Positions 45,201 through 57,039 of a stretch of 64,000 bases of DNA are shown one piece after another. This stretch comes from Podarcis raffonei (taxonomy: Eukaryota; Chordata; Lepidosauria; Squamata; Lacertidae). Every line of letters begins with the position of its first letter. Position 1 is the stretch's first letter. The notes beneath the pieces are model-generated. The model saw only the letters and a list, made by a program, of their open reading frames with translations, searched no databases and had not been told where the DNA came from. The DNA lies in contig NC_070604.1 in NCBI RefSeq assembly GCF_027172205.1, positions 18,509,523 through 18,573,522 on the forward strand. Direction: 5' to 3'. The translations under genes were made by a program, and so were the position numbers.

Positions 45201-45453
45201 AGCTCAGTGTTAAAAATCAGCTTCGGCTGCTGTAGGAGAAATTGGTTCTATTCACGACAAGTTGAACATCCCTTGCCCTTACATACCCTTCTTTACTAGC
45301 AAGCTATGGTACTTTCCCCCCCATGTGTTTCCTAGGGAACTAATACGATTGTTTCCTCCCTGAAGGTGCATCACAGCTTTCACAACAACAGCATCTGCTT
45401 ACAGTTACTATCATTATGGCCGAAAAACAGTTCAGGTACTAAACAGCAAATGA
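36153..45453 (+). CDS. CRLS1: CRLS1, cardiolipin synthase 1
   Basis: CRLS1 joins phosphatidylglycerol with CDP-diacylglycerol to make cardiolipin and CMP in the inner mitochondrial membrane. Exons: 36153-36437, 39772-39909, 40750-40879, 42537-42622, 42858-42926, 43848-43939, 45366-45453; total 888 nt, 295 aa plus stop (human 301). The first 95 residues are Arg/Ala rich and acid-poor, a typical mitochondrial targeting region. The CDP-alcohol phosphatidyltransferase signature spans the exon 2/3 junction with D140, D143, G144, A147, R148, G158, D162 and D166, all present. Several hydrophobic segments follow, for example [15 protein letters not shown] and [14 protein letters not shown]. The tail [12 protein letters not shown] matches mammals. 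ATG 36153 is the first ATG in frame and aligns with the human start. Intron 6 begins with a palindromic MITE 16 nt beyond its donor. Confidence 0.97.
36955..37140. mobile_element. MITE with ACCCTCCAA/TTGGAGGGT ends and a duplicated right part
   Basis: ACCCTCCAAAGTGTCCCTAT at the left and GAGAAATGTTGGAGGGTATG at the right; the right part is repeated (about 37035-37088 and 37092-37140) and a further fragment lies at 37662-37705. In CRLS1 intron 1. Confidence 0.45.
38136..38361 (+). mobile_element. GGTACC-family MITE
   Basis: CAGTGGTACCTCGGG to AGGTACCACTG with TA on both sides; CRLS1 intron 1. Confidence 0.8.
38594..38959 (+). mobile_element. tRNA-derived SINE
   Basis: Full-length, GGTAAAACCTCAGCG subfamily, with 13-bp duplication AATGGAGTGAAGA (38581-38593 and 38960-38972). 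Confidence 0.9.
39106..39240 (-). mobile_element. CR1 LINE 3' end
   Basis: AATCATAGAGTTGGAAGGGA and CCGTCCAACCTCTGTTT are the CR1 end read in reverse. CRLS1 intron 1. Confidence 0.75.
41465..41831 (-). mobile_element. L1-type LINE 3' end
   Basis: Nearly the same 3' sequence as 24190-24620 (ACATCCATCAGAACTTATTT, TTCTTCTTGTTCTCTTAT). CRLS1 intron 3. Confidence 0.7.
42248..42462 (-). mobile_element. GGTACC-family MITE
   Basis: CAGTGGTACCTCTGG to GAAGCACCACTG with TA flanks, 75 nt upstream of CRLS1 exon 4. Confidence 0.75.
43205..43340. mobile_element. Palindromic hAT MITE
   Basis: CAGGCATAGGCGAACTCC is mirrored by GGAGTTTGCCTATGCCTG, and inner GGACTACAATTCCCATCATC by GATGATGGGAATTGTAGTCC. 8-bp flanks ATTTAACC / ATTTAAGC indicate hAT. 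The whole unit is one near-perfect hairpin. CRLS1 intron 5. Confidence 0.8.
43956..44424. mobile_element. GC-rich palindromic MITE beside the CRLS1 exon 6 donor
   Basis: CCGTATTTTTTGCCCTATAG is mirrored by CTATGGGGCGAAAAATACGG, flanked by TA (43954-43955, 44425-44426). It is the same family as 26785-27269 and begins 16 nt after the last base of CRLS1 exon 6. Confidence 0.8.
44792..44922. mobile_element. hAT-like MITE remnant
   Basis: GGACTACAACTTCCATCATT is mirrored by GGTGATGGGAGTTGTAGTTC; the ends are only partly preserved. Confidence 0.5.
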
Positions 45454-45690
45454 AGGCTCTGAGTGAGTTGCTTACTTCCTGCTCAGTTTGTGCTGGAATG
45501 GCCTTGCCTGCATTATATTTGTACTATGGATAAAGAACACTTTTTGATAGCTTTGTCTCAGTGGAATCCATGTCTTCACATTGAAGCTAATCGGAAGTTA
45601 AAATGAAGTTTTGATCATGTAAATATGCAGAATTTTCAATATACTTTTTTCAATTTGTTACAAATAAAATATAATTTTTTACCTTAATGC
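45454..45690 (+). other. CRLS1: CRLS1 3' UTR with polyadenylation signal
   Basis: The CRLS1 stop codon TGA (45451-45453) is followed by about 210 nt of AT-rich sequence and an AATAAA at 45663-45668. A short 3' UTR is inferred; longer forms cannot be excluded. Confidence 0.55.
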
Positions 45691-45699
45691 ACAAACACT

Positions 45700-47990
45700 T
45701 GCCGAGATTATCACCAGATGGTTTTTGCTCATTGCTTTTCTGAAGTTTTCACTTATTGGGGGGGTATTGCTATGCTACACTCCTTGATGTATCTGAATTC
45801 AACACATCACAGCCCCCTTCCATTTCATTGTTTTTAGGATGTGGGGCAAACGGAAGCCTACATCTTTACTATTTTGAAAGTCACGGTCCTTTGGTATAAG
45901 TCTTCCTGATTATCTTCCCTACACTGTTGATAAAAATGTTCAAACTAAAACTTTGAACCACCCTTCTTAATAGTCTAATGTTTAGGAAAGGGCAGCCTTT
46001 GTTATGCAAGGACATAGTAAATTATGATGTGCGCTAACCTTGCAACTCTCGTATAAACGTTTAGAATTGAATTGCTGACTAAGCAAGCAACCCTGAACCT
46101 TTGGGCAAGATATAAATGGTCTCCACAAATTAGACATGATGATTAAATGTGTTGAAATAGTGAAAAAGTTGGTGTAGCATAGTAGATAAAATTGATGTAT
46201 GAAGTAGTAGATGGAGCTGCTAATATTGCCAGAACAGATGCTCCTCTTGTTACCGGTATGGCAAAAGAGTTTGGTTGCCCATATTCAACAAATAGCACAA
46301 CACACAATGTTCAACATAACACAATAAAATAAAGGTAGTGAAGTTAAAACTAAGAAAGGACTTACAGCATGGTTAGCTTATAGGATGTTGAAAAGTCCAC
46401 TGATGGAAAAAAACATGAAGGGATTAGGCCATACAAATTCCAACTTCAGGGTTTTGTTAAAAACCTAGGCTTTTAATGGAAGTTAATGATAAAATTCTGG
46501 GCAATATCACAGGTGATCTCTAGGACTTCTGTAGCTCAAGCAAGCAAGTATTCCGCATTAGTGCTCAGTAAAATGAATATGCTAGGTCTTTTAAAAACTG
46601 CCTCCTACTATTTATTAAATTTCCTGTTTAAAACATCAGACATGGAAGATAAATGATGGCCTGTCAGTGCACAGTCCATCTATAGGCATGTGGTCTTTTG
46701 CATATGGTGAGCAAGATGACCTGTAAAAAGGTTCTATAAACTGAAAATGAACTTTTGCATGTTGGATTATGCTGCTATCTCACCAGAAGTGAATTTATTG
46801 TGGAATCAAAGGCTTGATGGAGTATAAAAACAATTTTAATATGTTTGATATATTCTAACTTGTATAAAGAAATTATATTGAAAAGATACTTGATAGTTTA
46901 TGTAACCTCAGAATGCTGCAGTCCAATTGTGTTGCAGTGTAAGAAGATAAAGAAGCTTTTTAAGTTTATCAAGACAAAATAGAGCATGATGTACTGTAGA
47001 AGCACTCAGGTACATTCTTACAACTGGACAACAATAGATACCACATGTCTCAAATGTTTTAAAGAGAACTGAAAAATGATGTGAAGGCTTGTCCATAGTC
47101 AGTGCCTCTGCACTTTTAAAATAAATTTTTCTATGACTCAACTATTGGTGTCTAATTGTGCTGCTAGTTGTTATCCAACTCCTATGGTAGGAATAATGTG
47201 AAGATGGATTGGCTTTCTAATGTGGCTTCTACACATTTATTCTAGTATCTTTATCTCACTGGTAGATTAATCTAGCTGCTGCTGGTATTAACTTAGCCTT
47301 ATCTCTTTTCACTACTGTGTGCATCTGCTTTCAGCCTGACCACTTATTTGATACTGCAGATCACAACATCATAATCACATAACCAGGCTGTTCCAGATAA
47401 ATAGAGGGTGCTGCTAGGAACAACAATCTTGCAAAAAAGCTTTTCAGCCCATGTAAAGCCAATATAGTGATGAAAAATTGCACGCTCAATATTTTGTTCT
47501 GAAACCTGATGTAGGATTGAAATTCATAACATGGCATTGTGCAAGGGACACAATGGGCAGGATTCCACTAATGAGTCACGTTAAAGAAGGTGGTAGCAGC
47601 ATCTGACTGGGGCTCAATTTTCTGGCAGCAGGCTCATGGCCAACATTGGAGGAAGTGGAAGGTACTTTAGGGAGCTGCAGGGAGAAGGAAAAATGGGGGT
47701 GGAATTGCCCCCCCCCCCCCGAAAATTTAGATTCAACCCTTCCATTTTTCCAAAACTAATTTCCAATAACCGTGTTCAAAAAAGTCTTAATGAATACTTT
47801 AGTTTTTTAAAGACACTTTCAAAAGCAAAGAAATACTTTCCTGTTGCCTATTTCTCCTATTTATTTATTTATTTACTGTACTTATGCAAACAACAATTTA
47901 AATTCTGGAAAGAAGCTCACAGAGCAGGAAAGGTATTTTAAACTGTTTTCGTCCCTTTTGCTGTACAAAAAGGCAAATGCCATCAAATAG
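45700..47990. other. CRLS1-LRRN4 intergenic region
   Basis: The two genes converge here. The sequence is AT-rich with no recognised gene and few recognisable repeats, apart from a poly-C run at 47710-47720 and a TTTA run at 47861-47875. An unusually repeat-poor stretch for this window. Confidence 0.5.
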
Positions 47991-48019
47991 ATTATTTTTT
48001 TTGCCAATCCTGTTCACCT

Positions 48020-51000
48020 TTATTTTAAGGAGTAATCAAAAGCAGGGTTTTTATACGAGACAAGGTGTGTATTATAATGCTCAGTGTGGGGTCCTTTACA
48101 CTTTTTGCAGAGACACACTGACAGCAAGATGGTAGCAATAAGAAAGAATCCACTCGTTGCACACAAAGTGGCAAAGATAGATTTGTAGCTGGACTTTGTT
48201 TTAAAGGAACCACATGGAGAACTGGGCTCATTCCAATCTGCAGTCTGGCTCAATCCTGCCTTGTTTGAAGCCATTATGCACACTTGGTAAGTTGAGCCAG
48301 GCAGGAGATTGTACAGTGTGTATCGCCTAGCCGTGGCATAAATCTCTCCAGATACAGTGAAATTCTGGCTGTCCTGAGGGCGGTAAGCAAGCTGGTAGAA
48401 CCTTACTGCTGAATATGGGGCACACCAGCAGACCTCTGCTGAAGTGTCCCTAATTTCAGATATCTCGCGGAGCCTCGGAGGATCTGGGATGGTGAATTCA
48501 TCAGAGATCCCCGGGCACAGGCAAGGAGACAACAACTGGAGATCAAAGCAAGGCTTTTGGAGGTGTCTGCATGGATCGTAATCACAAGGCCCAAGGCCCT
48601 GAGCCACGAATTCCTCCGCCTGCTTATCGTAGTCATAATAATCTTCATAAGATCTTGGACTGTTACGAGTGGTTGCAAGATTCAGAAGAGGGACTGCTTT
48701 GGTGGGGCTTTGCAGTGGTGGTGTAGACTGAGCTGGCCTTACCGTATTGTGTGGGATCAACAGAGAAGAATCTGCCGCTGTTTCTTCTGCTGTAGGACTG
48801 AGCGGAGTGAAGTGGGACCATGTTTCGTCCTTGTGGCCAATCAAACCATCCACTACTGTGGTGTCGTGTTTCCTTTGATTCATTTCAGTCATGCTCACTG
48901 GGGTTGGATCAAAAGAGAGTTCCCCCAGAGTTCTTGAAGAAGCTGCTGTGTGAAGAGCTGCTGCGGTGGGTGGGCTGTCTGTAGATCTGCCAAATGTTTT
49001 ATCTTTGTAGGCAAGAATGTCTGGTTCGGTTGGAGCCTCCTTTGCTGTATCTCCCCAAGTCAAATGAGGGCACTGAGGAGAAGAAGGGCTGCTGGGCCAT
49101 TCTTGGGGAAATGTACTGGAGTCTGGAAGGGTGTCTGTCGTGAAGCTGGGAGACGTACCATAAAGCTTGACTTGAGTGGAGTTGGAAATTCTTTGCCTTT
49201 GGCACTCTGTGTAGAACTCGGACAGCAGCATACCTCCAGATGCTGCTTTGGCCTCTGGGTAGCACAAAATTTCTGATGCCCTAATATATGGGAAACAAGA
49301 ACAGTCGTCATTAGGAAGTGGAATGAGATCAGTATTGTCCTCAGCATAATATCACTCAGAGATATATCCATAGTTTGAGACAGCGGCATTTATTTGCATG
49401 CATGAGTGTTTCAGACCATTATACCAGGTTGGCCAGCCACAGCCTGACAACTCAGTTTAGCCTGCATGCCATTTTCCTGAAAGATAAAGTGAAACTGATG
49501 GACATTTGAGCACATATCCTTAAGCTGATGCTCTTAAATATGTGCTCTTAAATTCTTAAATAAATGTGCTCTTAAATATGCGCGCTAGCCCCACAAAAAC
49601 TGAAATGAGGCTATATTAGGGAGAGATTTTTTTAAAAAATTAAACCAGCATTTCCCCAACCTGCTATCCTCTAGATGTTGTGGACTCCAGCATAGCCAAT
49701 GTTGGTTAGGGAAGACAATAAGTGTTTTCCAAAACATCTGGAGGACAATAGATTTGGGAAGGCAATTTTCATTCACCTGTAGCGCTTATTGCTATGATAT
49801 GCTCGGTCTTATCTTTGCCGCCACTAGAGTAAGACATTTCTTTATAGCAAAAGGATAGAGATGAGAGCAGGAGTTTACAAGCAGCACCACAGATTGCCAA
49901 CAACGTAGCTTGAACCAGCTTCTAAATTTCTCCTTACCTCTGTAGAAGTATTCTGTCTGGCTTGGAGAACAGCCAGGAAAGATCACAACTACACACCAAA
50001 GGGTTGCCATAGAGGTCGATCCTTACATTTTGCAGTGAGCTGAGACTCCATGGACTGAAAGAGCTCAAATTGCAGCTGGAATAAGAGAAACTAGGTCAAC
50101 CAACGTATGGGCTGTCGTTTAAATAGCTAATTCTCTATCAAATTACATGCAGTTTCTGCCTTCTCCAGAGCAGAGTGATTATTATTATTTTTTAAATTTT
50201 ATAATCCACTTGTATTCCACCTTCCCTTCCAGAAACACCCAAGACAGCTAACAATGTATTAGATCAAACCCACATCAGGCCTGGCCCACCTATAAGGCAA
50301 GGTGAAGCAGCTGCCTCAGGCGGCAGGATCCACAGGGCCAGCAGACCTGGCCTCCAAGGAATTCTTCAGCTGCAGCACATTCCTTGGAGGCTGGATTTGC
50401 CACCTCCTGGGCAGCCTCGCTCCATGCCGCTTCTACAACAACCTCTTGACAAATAGGAGGCACTGCTAGTCTCCTGCCTTTGTTCCTAATTTAGATCTTC
50501 ACTCAAAATGGTGCCATTTTTTGCTTTACCTCAGGTGCCAGACTATTGGACCAGCACGTGCACACACACACACATGTATGCACATACACAGAGAGACAGA
50601 TCAGTTCAAAAACTTGTGCACATTGAAACGGAGAAATAGAAAATCTAAAATGTCTGACGATGTATGAACCCTAAATCATTCTGATAGAAACATAACAACA
50701 TTTGGTTTTCATTCAGGATGCAGAGTTCAGTCTGGCCCCTTACCCAGAAAATACAAACCAGCTTAAAACCAGATCAATAAATAACTGAACAAATGTTTTT
50801 ACGGGTGGCTTTCCTACCTGAAGTTAACCTTCAATGCATCTCTAGGTAGCAAAATCTCCCCAAACAAAGCCATGTGCTAGAGTCAGAAGAAAGGTGGGCA
50901 CGCCTGCTTCCCTGCATCTGTCTTAGTTTTTGTGCGAGGCATTTTAAACACATTAACATTAGCTAGGAGAGCGGGGAATGGGACCACAGTGGCCAAAAAT

Positions 51001-52551
51001 CAATATTCTTATTTTTAGACAATTTTTGTCCTAAGGTCTTTTTGTTTTCAAAAAGCAAACTCTGCCTGGGCCCTTAAATTTACATCACTGGGTTACATTT
51101 TGCTGGAAGATACTTACCCAAACACTTTTCATTTGATGGGGGCAAAAAAGATCCCCATAATTGGTTTTCTTTGAATACTTTTTGGCTCCAGAAACATTTT
51201 GCATACAGAAGGAAAACTGAATCGTAAATGACTACTTTATAGGTCTACATCAGATTAAATTCTGTAATGAAAAGTGCTGTGTGTGTGTGATTTTACCCCC
51301 CCCCCCAATGTTCCCTTCCACCATTACAGAATCAGTCCATTTAATGTCGTCATAATTTATCAGATTATCAGACCACAGTCCTACAACTGAATTCAAGTCC
51401 TAACAATGTCCACCTGTGCTTACAAGGGAGGCCTGGTGTCAGGGAAATCCTCAGAGATAGGACAACTTACTTTTGGAATATGAGGAAAGCCAAGTGAGGC
51501 GTGTGGCTGAAAGACTCTGTTTCCACCAGACTGAGGGCACGGGAATATCGGCAGTCCAATACCCTCAGCTCAGGAAGATGCAGGAAGGTGTCGACATCAA
51601 GGCTGCTCAGCCTGCCCATTTTTCTTAAATAAAGGGATGAGAGCCTGGGCAGATCTTTGGTCCAGTTCTGATGCACTGAGGGTCAAGCGGAAGACAAACA
51701 AACAAACATATTACAGAGGAAACTCCCATTTCACATACAAGCAGCCTTCATGACATCACCACATTGGCAAAACAGTTGAAATCCTTACAGCCATTGTCTC
51801 CTCTTTTCCCCACACCCTAAGTGTTTGGTGCTTGATGCTTTCCTCTTAGGTTTCAGTACTTACATCTCTCCAGATAGGTTGCGCTCAGGTCCAGCATGTG
51901 GATATCACTTCCTGCATTTTCGGTGGCGTCCCCAGGCAGGAAGATTGTTGCAAAGGCAGATTCCTTAATCCCCTCTTTCCCATCCTTCCCCAGCCAAGTA
52001 GAAGACAAGTTCAGGATATGCAGCTGAGGATAGCAGGAAAAAGCCAATGGCTGGATTTCGACAATGGGGTTTCCAGCTAGAGAAAACCACTCGAGGTTTT
52101 GCAGAACAGATGCATTGCATGCGGGCACAACTGATAGCAAATTGTAGCTCAGGTCCAGGAACTGGAGGCGGCTGAGGTTCCTGGCATCCCATGTCACTTG
52201 CTGAATCTTATTCTGCCTCAGGGAGAGGAATTGCAACATTGGCAAGTCAGCCACCTCCTGGCTGTTGAATTCAGGCAAGAGGTTGACACTCAGGTCCAAA
52301 TGCTCCAGAAGCTCAGGCAGGCAGGCAGGGAAAGAAGTCAGACTCTGATTTCTGTGGCGGAAGTAGGCCCATGTCTGGGCACGCAGATCCCCACAGGACA
52401 GGCTACTGAGGTTGACATTTTCCTTCCAAGCGTTCGGCTTCAACTGGAAAAGGATTTTCGCATCTCCAGCAGCTGTAGATCCCGTTTCCTTCGTTGGCCT
52501 ACTTGGCATTTCCCGTACAAGGACTAACAGGCAGGCAAGGAAGCAGAACAT
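48020..52551 (-). CDS. LRRN4: LRRN4, leucine-rich repeat neuronal protein 4
   Basis: LRRN4 is a single-pass surface glycoprotein of the neuronal LRR family, linked in mouse to memory retention. Coding exons: 52551-51864, 51675-51471, 50075-49938, 49280-48020; 2292 nt, 763 aa plus stop (human 740), phases consistent. A hydrophobic signal peptide (MFCFLACLLVLV) is followed by leucine-rich repeats such as LEHLDLSVNLL and LQFLDLSYNLL in exons 1-2. Exon 3 has a Cys-rich cap ending CSCDLSWLF. Exon 4 encodes a long Ser/Thr/Pro-rich stalk, a Cys cluster (about 576-600), a fibronectin III domain (about 609-693), a transmembrane helix (about 712-734) and a short tail with YKNPAFD, conserved with human. 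The stop codon lies inside an AATAAA hexamer. The coding exon probably begins at acceptor 52582, with 30 nt of 5' UTR. Confidence 0.96.
49648..49763. mobile_element. hAT-like MITE remnant
   Basis: TTCCCCAACCTGCTATCCTC and GATTTGGGAAGGC are inverted ends of a common family. LRRN4 intron 3. Confidence 0.45.
50275..50555. mobile_element. Possible hAT remnant
   Basis: CAGGCCTGGCCCACC and GCAGCTGCCTCAGGCGGCAG recall a widespread vertebrate hAT family. Ends are unclear. Confidence 0.3.
50556..51470. other. LRRN4 intron 2, nothing recognised
   Basis: A short CA run at 50560-50580 only. Confidence 0.4.
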
Positions 52552-52630
52552 GGTAACCGCTCCCTCAAGAAGAAGAGAGGCCTGTTTTCATAAAGAGAAG
52601 GAAAGCAGTGATGTTGAGTGCAGCAAAATA

Positions 52631-52825
52631 CAGTGGTACCTCAGGTTAAGAACGTAATTCGTTCCGGAGGTCCATTCTTAACTGTTCTTAACCTGAGGTA
52701 CCACTTTAGCTAATGGGGCCTCCTGCTGCCGCCACACAATTTCTGTTCTCATCCTGAAGCAAAGTTCTTAACCTGAGGTACTATATCTGGGTTAGCGGAG
52801 TCTGTAACTTGAACTGTCTGTAATT
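52631..52825 (+). mobile_element. GGTACC-family MITE, right end missing
   Basis: TA then CAGTGGTACCTCAGGTTAAG, decaying after GGAGTCTGTAAC. It lies 50 bp upstream of the putative LRRN4 second exon, in intron 1. Confidence 0.75.
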
Positions 52826-53144
52826 AACTTCATGCAAGTCCACAAAAGCATATGGCATCTTATATGGGCCTTCAAGAGGCCACAATATGTAGCGAACAAG
52901 ACTAGCATGGCTGCCCAGCTGGAAACTGCCTAATATCCATGTTCACAAAAGAAATCTCCATTACCCTAATAATAATCTATATATCACAAGAAGCTGAACT
53001 GACAAGAGAACACTGAGGCAAGTGTGTTGGAAACTCGCCTGGGTGCAGTTCTCAGGTTCACTGGGCTGGCTGCAGACAGCTATTTTGATAATTCCACATA
53101 ATGAGTCCTACCTCAAAGGATTACTGTGAAGTTAAGGATTTGGT

Positions 53145-53267
53145 CAGGCATAGGCAAACTCGGCCCTCCAGATGTTTCCCGTCATCCCTGACCACTGGTC
53201 CTGTTAGCTAGGAATCATGGGAGTTGTAGTCCCAAAACATCTAGAGGGCCGAGTTTGCCTGTGTCTA
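53145..53267. mobile_element. Palindromic hAT MITE
   Basis: CAGGCATAGGCAAACTCGGC is mirrored by GCCGAGTTTGCCTGTGTCTA; 8-bp flanks GATTTGGT / GATATGGT differ at one base. Same family as 43205-43340. Confidence 0.75.
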
Positions 53268-54052
53268 GATATGGTAAACACTGCTTTGGGGGACAGTGAG
53301 AGTAGTAGACCACATGGCCTAAGGCTACAAACATTCATATCGGCCTCCTGTGCCCTGGCTGCTAGGAATCACCATGCAAGTGTTCTTTCGTGGCACTGTT
53401 GGATGAGGGCCGGAGACAACAGTGGCACGGAGTCCTTACACCAGACCACTGCAAACCTAAACATGGGCTTAGCAAGGGGGTGCAGGGAACGGCAGCTCTC
53501 CCCCCAATCAAGTAAATAAATAGAAATACTTAACTAACTGACCAACTGCGTGGCAGATAACTCGGTTCTGCCCCCTCCCACATAAAACCTGCTCCATTAA
53601 AATAAATCCTGGCTACACCCATTACCCTACAGTCTGATGGTTTTCCCCCATCACATTGTAACCCTAAGAAAAACGCACACCTCTTTTACCTAGATGCACA
53701 ATTTTTTACTTTTTGCTTGGAAGGTATCAGGGAGCTCAGTTCTCACTTGTTTACTCAAAGGGGTGTGTGTGTGTCTTCTGGTCTTTTAAAAGCTGAGGCG
53801 CAGAAAACCCAGTGGGAGAAGAAACGGCACGTGCAGAATTCCCCCCCCCCTTTAATGTGACGCTGGTATACTGGCTAAGCCCAATCACCCCCGCTTGCCA
53901 TCTTACCCTCTATTGCAAAACACTTAACTTGGTTTCTCTGTGCTGAACTGGCTCCTATTCATTTCTTGGGGGAGGGGGAGGGAAGGGGACACCCAACCTC
54001 CCAAGAGCAAATCCGTCTCCCTTTCGCCCTTTTAGGATCATCAAGCACTTAC

Positions 54053-54220
54053 CTGCCAAGGTGCTTCTCAGGCAGATTGCTCCGTGTCAAGGTTCCCCGA
54101 GTTTTCCAGCAGTTGTTTTATACATTCCGATGATTCAGAGCTCAAGCACGAACCCCTGTCTGCTCCCTTGATCCCGTTCTCTCTCACCAGATCTGCTGAT
54201 TCCAAGTCAGGCCCCTTATA
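54053..54220 (-). promoter_or_regulatory. LRRN4: Probable LRRN4 noncoding exon 1 and TATA promoter
   Basis: On the minus strand a TATA-like TATAAGG lies at 54220-54214, and a strong donor GGCAG|GTAAGT lies at 54053/54052. An exon of about 54188-54053 spliced to the acceptor at 52582 would supply the LRRN4 5' UTR. The region is not CpG rich, which fits a tissue-restricted gene. Inferred only. Confidence 0.45.
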
Positions 54221-54994
54221 CCAGTTTGCCCCTTCGTCTTAGGGAAAGGGCTGTTCCTTTTTTTACTACACCACACCTATCCCCATCCCTTTATGGGAAG
54301 TGGGCAGATATATTTCCCAAGCTACACAAATGGACTTGTCAGCTCCTCCCTGCATAGCTGGGGGGGGGGGGGAGAGGGAGAGGCTGGGGGTGATTCTGGT
54401 GGGCTGAAAAAACATCTTTATTGCCAGCAGAAAGGATTGCTTTTTTTTTTTTGCAAAGGTGAAAGGTCCATGGAGAGTGCCAGACTGCTGATAAGTCGGC
54501 CAATGTCTTCTTCCCTCTCCTTCTAGAAATAGACAATTTTGACTTCTCTGCAAGTATAAAGGGCAAACTACACCTTGTATCTATTTAAGGAGCTCCACCA
54601 TTTATTTATTTTTAAAAGAAGTGGACTTGGGAATATATGGTTTCGAATGGAGGAAGAGGAGGAGGAGGGGGGTGGTGGAAGAAAGACTTGACCCTCAACC
54701 ACTTCCCTGCTCAGAATTGCTCACCACCAATTCTGGAAAGGGAGCAATCTGAGTGGGGCAGGTTTGGAATGGAAAAAACAGCAAGTGGTACAGCCTCACC
54801 CAGGACTTTTCCACTCAAAATGGTCCCCTCCCTAAAGGAGCTTTTCATGTTGTTTTAACTGGTCCCTTTCTCCATGGTGTCCCAGATGTGCCTTTGGGAA
54901 GGGTAAATATTCTGGGGAGGAATTCTGAGAAGGGAAGTGGTTAAGGGTCAAGCACCCCTGTGAGCTCATTTACATGGCATTTGTAGGTTTATTA

Positions 54995-55351
54995 AACGTA
55001 AAAGTAAAGGGACCCCTGACCATTAGGTCCAGTCATGGCCGACTCGGGGGTTGCGGCACTCATCTCGCTTTATTGGCCGAGGGAGCTGGCGTACAGCTTC
55101 CAGGTCATGTGGCCAGCATGACTAAGCCGCTTCTGGCGAACCAGAGCAGCACACGGAAACGCCGTTTGCCTTCCTGCCGGAGCGGTACCTATTTATCTAC
55201 TTGCACTTTGACGTGCTTTCAAACTGCTAGGTTGGCAGGAGCAGGGACCGAGCAACGGGAGCTCATCCTGTCGCGGGGATTTGAACCACCAACCTTCTCA
55301 TTGGCAAGTCCTCGGCTCTGTAGTTTAACCCACAGCGCCACCCGCGTCCCC
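54995..55351 (-). mobile_element. tRNA-derived SINE
   Basis: Full-length, with 14-bp flanks TTGTAGGTTTATTA (54981-54994) and TTGTAGTTTTATTA (55352-55365). Confidence 0.88.
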
Positions 55352-55529
55352 TTGTAGTTTTATTAATTGTTCCCAAATCCCACACTCCCTCCTGCTAGAG
55401 CCCGGGGCAGCTACCAACAATCTTAATATGCAATACAAACTGTATATAACATTAATTAAAACAGATCAATGGCAACCTTTAAAACACAAGGCAGCAGATA
55501 ATAAGCTCTTACCTGTTAAAATGTCTGCA

Positions 55530-56830
55530 GCTAATGACCAAAGGCCTGGGGTGTGTGTGTGAAAAACTCAATTTCAGTTCGGAGTGAATTCCATAGTTTG
55601 AGGGCAGCCTCTGAGAAGTTCCTTCCTTGTGCCATTGTCCTATGGGATTTTCCACTGATGGTACCAAGAACAGGGCCTCTCTGGCCCATGCTTTAATGTC
55701 TTCAAGAGTACTTGAAAGAGTACCTGTGCTTAGACTGCAGATAATATATGACCTTCTGCACCAAGACTTTGAATTGAGCCTAGGCAGCCAGTGCTGTGAG
55801 CTCTAAGAAACAGTGCAATGGGATCTCTATTTGCTATCAATAGCGACGTGGGTGGTGCTGTGGTCTAAACCACTGAGCCTCTTGGGCTTGCCGATTAGAA
55901 GGTCGGCGGTTCGAATCCCCGCGATGGGGTGAGCTCCTGTTGCTCTGTCCCAGCTCCTGCCAACCCAGCAGTTCGAAAGCATGCCAGTGCAAGTAGATAA
56001 ATAGGTACCACTGCGTCGGGAAGGTAAACGACGTTTCCATGCGCTTTGGTTTCCATCACGGTGCTCTGTTGCGCCAGAAGCGGTTTAGTCCTGCTGGCCA
56101 CATGACCCGGAAAGCTGTCTGTGGACAAACACCGGCTCCCTCGGCTTGAAAGCAAGATGAGCACCACAACCCCATAGTCGCATTTGACTGGACTTATCCG
56201 TCCAGGGGTCCTTTACCTTTACCTTTTTACCTACTTGCTATCCCATGTAGAAACCTAGCAGTGGCATTCTATGCTGGCTGCAGCCTCCAGACTATCTTGG
56301 AGGGCAGCCCCATGTGGCAGCCATTACAGTAGTCCAGCAGAGAGTGTAGATCACGGGTTCCAGGCTCCACCAGTCCGCAGATGGCTGTAGCAGGGGAACC
56401 AACCAGAGTTGGGGATAAACACTCCTCTTCACTGAAGCCACTTGGGTTGCCAGTCACTGCACAGAATTGGGGTGTGTCCAAGCTGCATATGTGCTCCTGC
56501 ACGGGGAGTGCAATGCCTCCAGAACAGGCTGTCTCCCTAATTCCCAGACCTGGGAACCTCCTATCCACATCACCGTGTTCAGCTTCATTTTTTTAAACCT
56601 TATCCAGCTCATCGGTGCCTCCAGACACTGGTCCTCTATTGGCACAGCCTCTATTGGCATAAGCAAAATCTCCCAGAGCATTCTGTAAACCCCTTGGAAT
56701 TTCCAGTGCATCTCATCTCTCTTCTGCCTCCCATCAGAGACTGTGTCCTGAAAATGTACACCCTTTGTGAGGTAATGATCTGATCATAAAGGTGACATCT
56801 ACATCCCCTGTCCTCAGGCTGCCTGTTTCC
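55530..56830 (-). mobile_element. Old L2-like LINE fragment interrupted by a SINE
   Basis: The minus strand shows LLDYCNGCHMGLPSKIVWRL on one side and reads on through the SINE at 55843-56234 into GTGAATTCCATAGTTTGAGG. Limits are approximate. Confidence 0.5.
55843..56234 (+). mobile_element. tRNA-derived SINE inside an L2-like fragment
   Basis: GTGGTCTAAACC subfamily with tail CCTTTACCTTTACC; short duplicated flank TTGCTATC. Confidence 0.85.
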
Positions 56831-57039
56831 ATCACAGCGTAATACAACAAATCCAACATAGCACTTGTCACATGTGTCCTACATGTGTAGTAGCCCTACA
56901 CACAGGCTTGCCCCAGCTTAGCAACTGAGTAACTAATGCTAGTAGGGTCCTACTCTTCAGGTTACAGACTTCACTAACCCAGAAATATCCCAAGGGCCCT
57001 ACTCTGGAGTGGTCTCCTAGACTACATCTTGCTGTTAGG

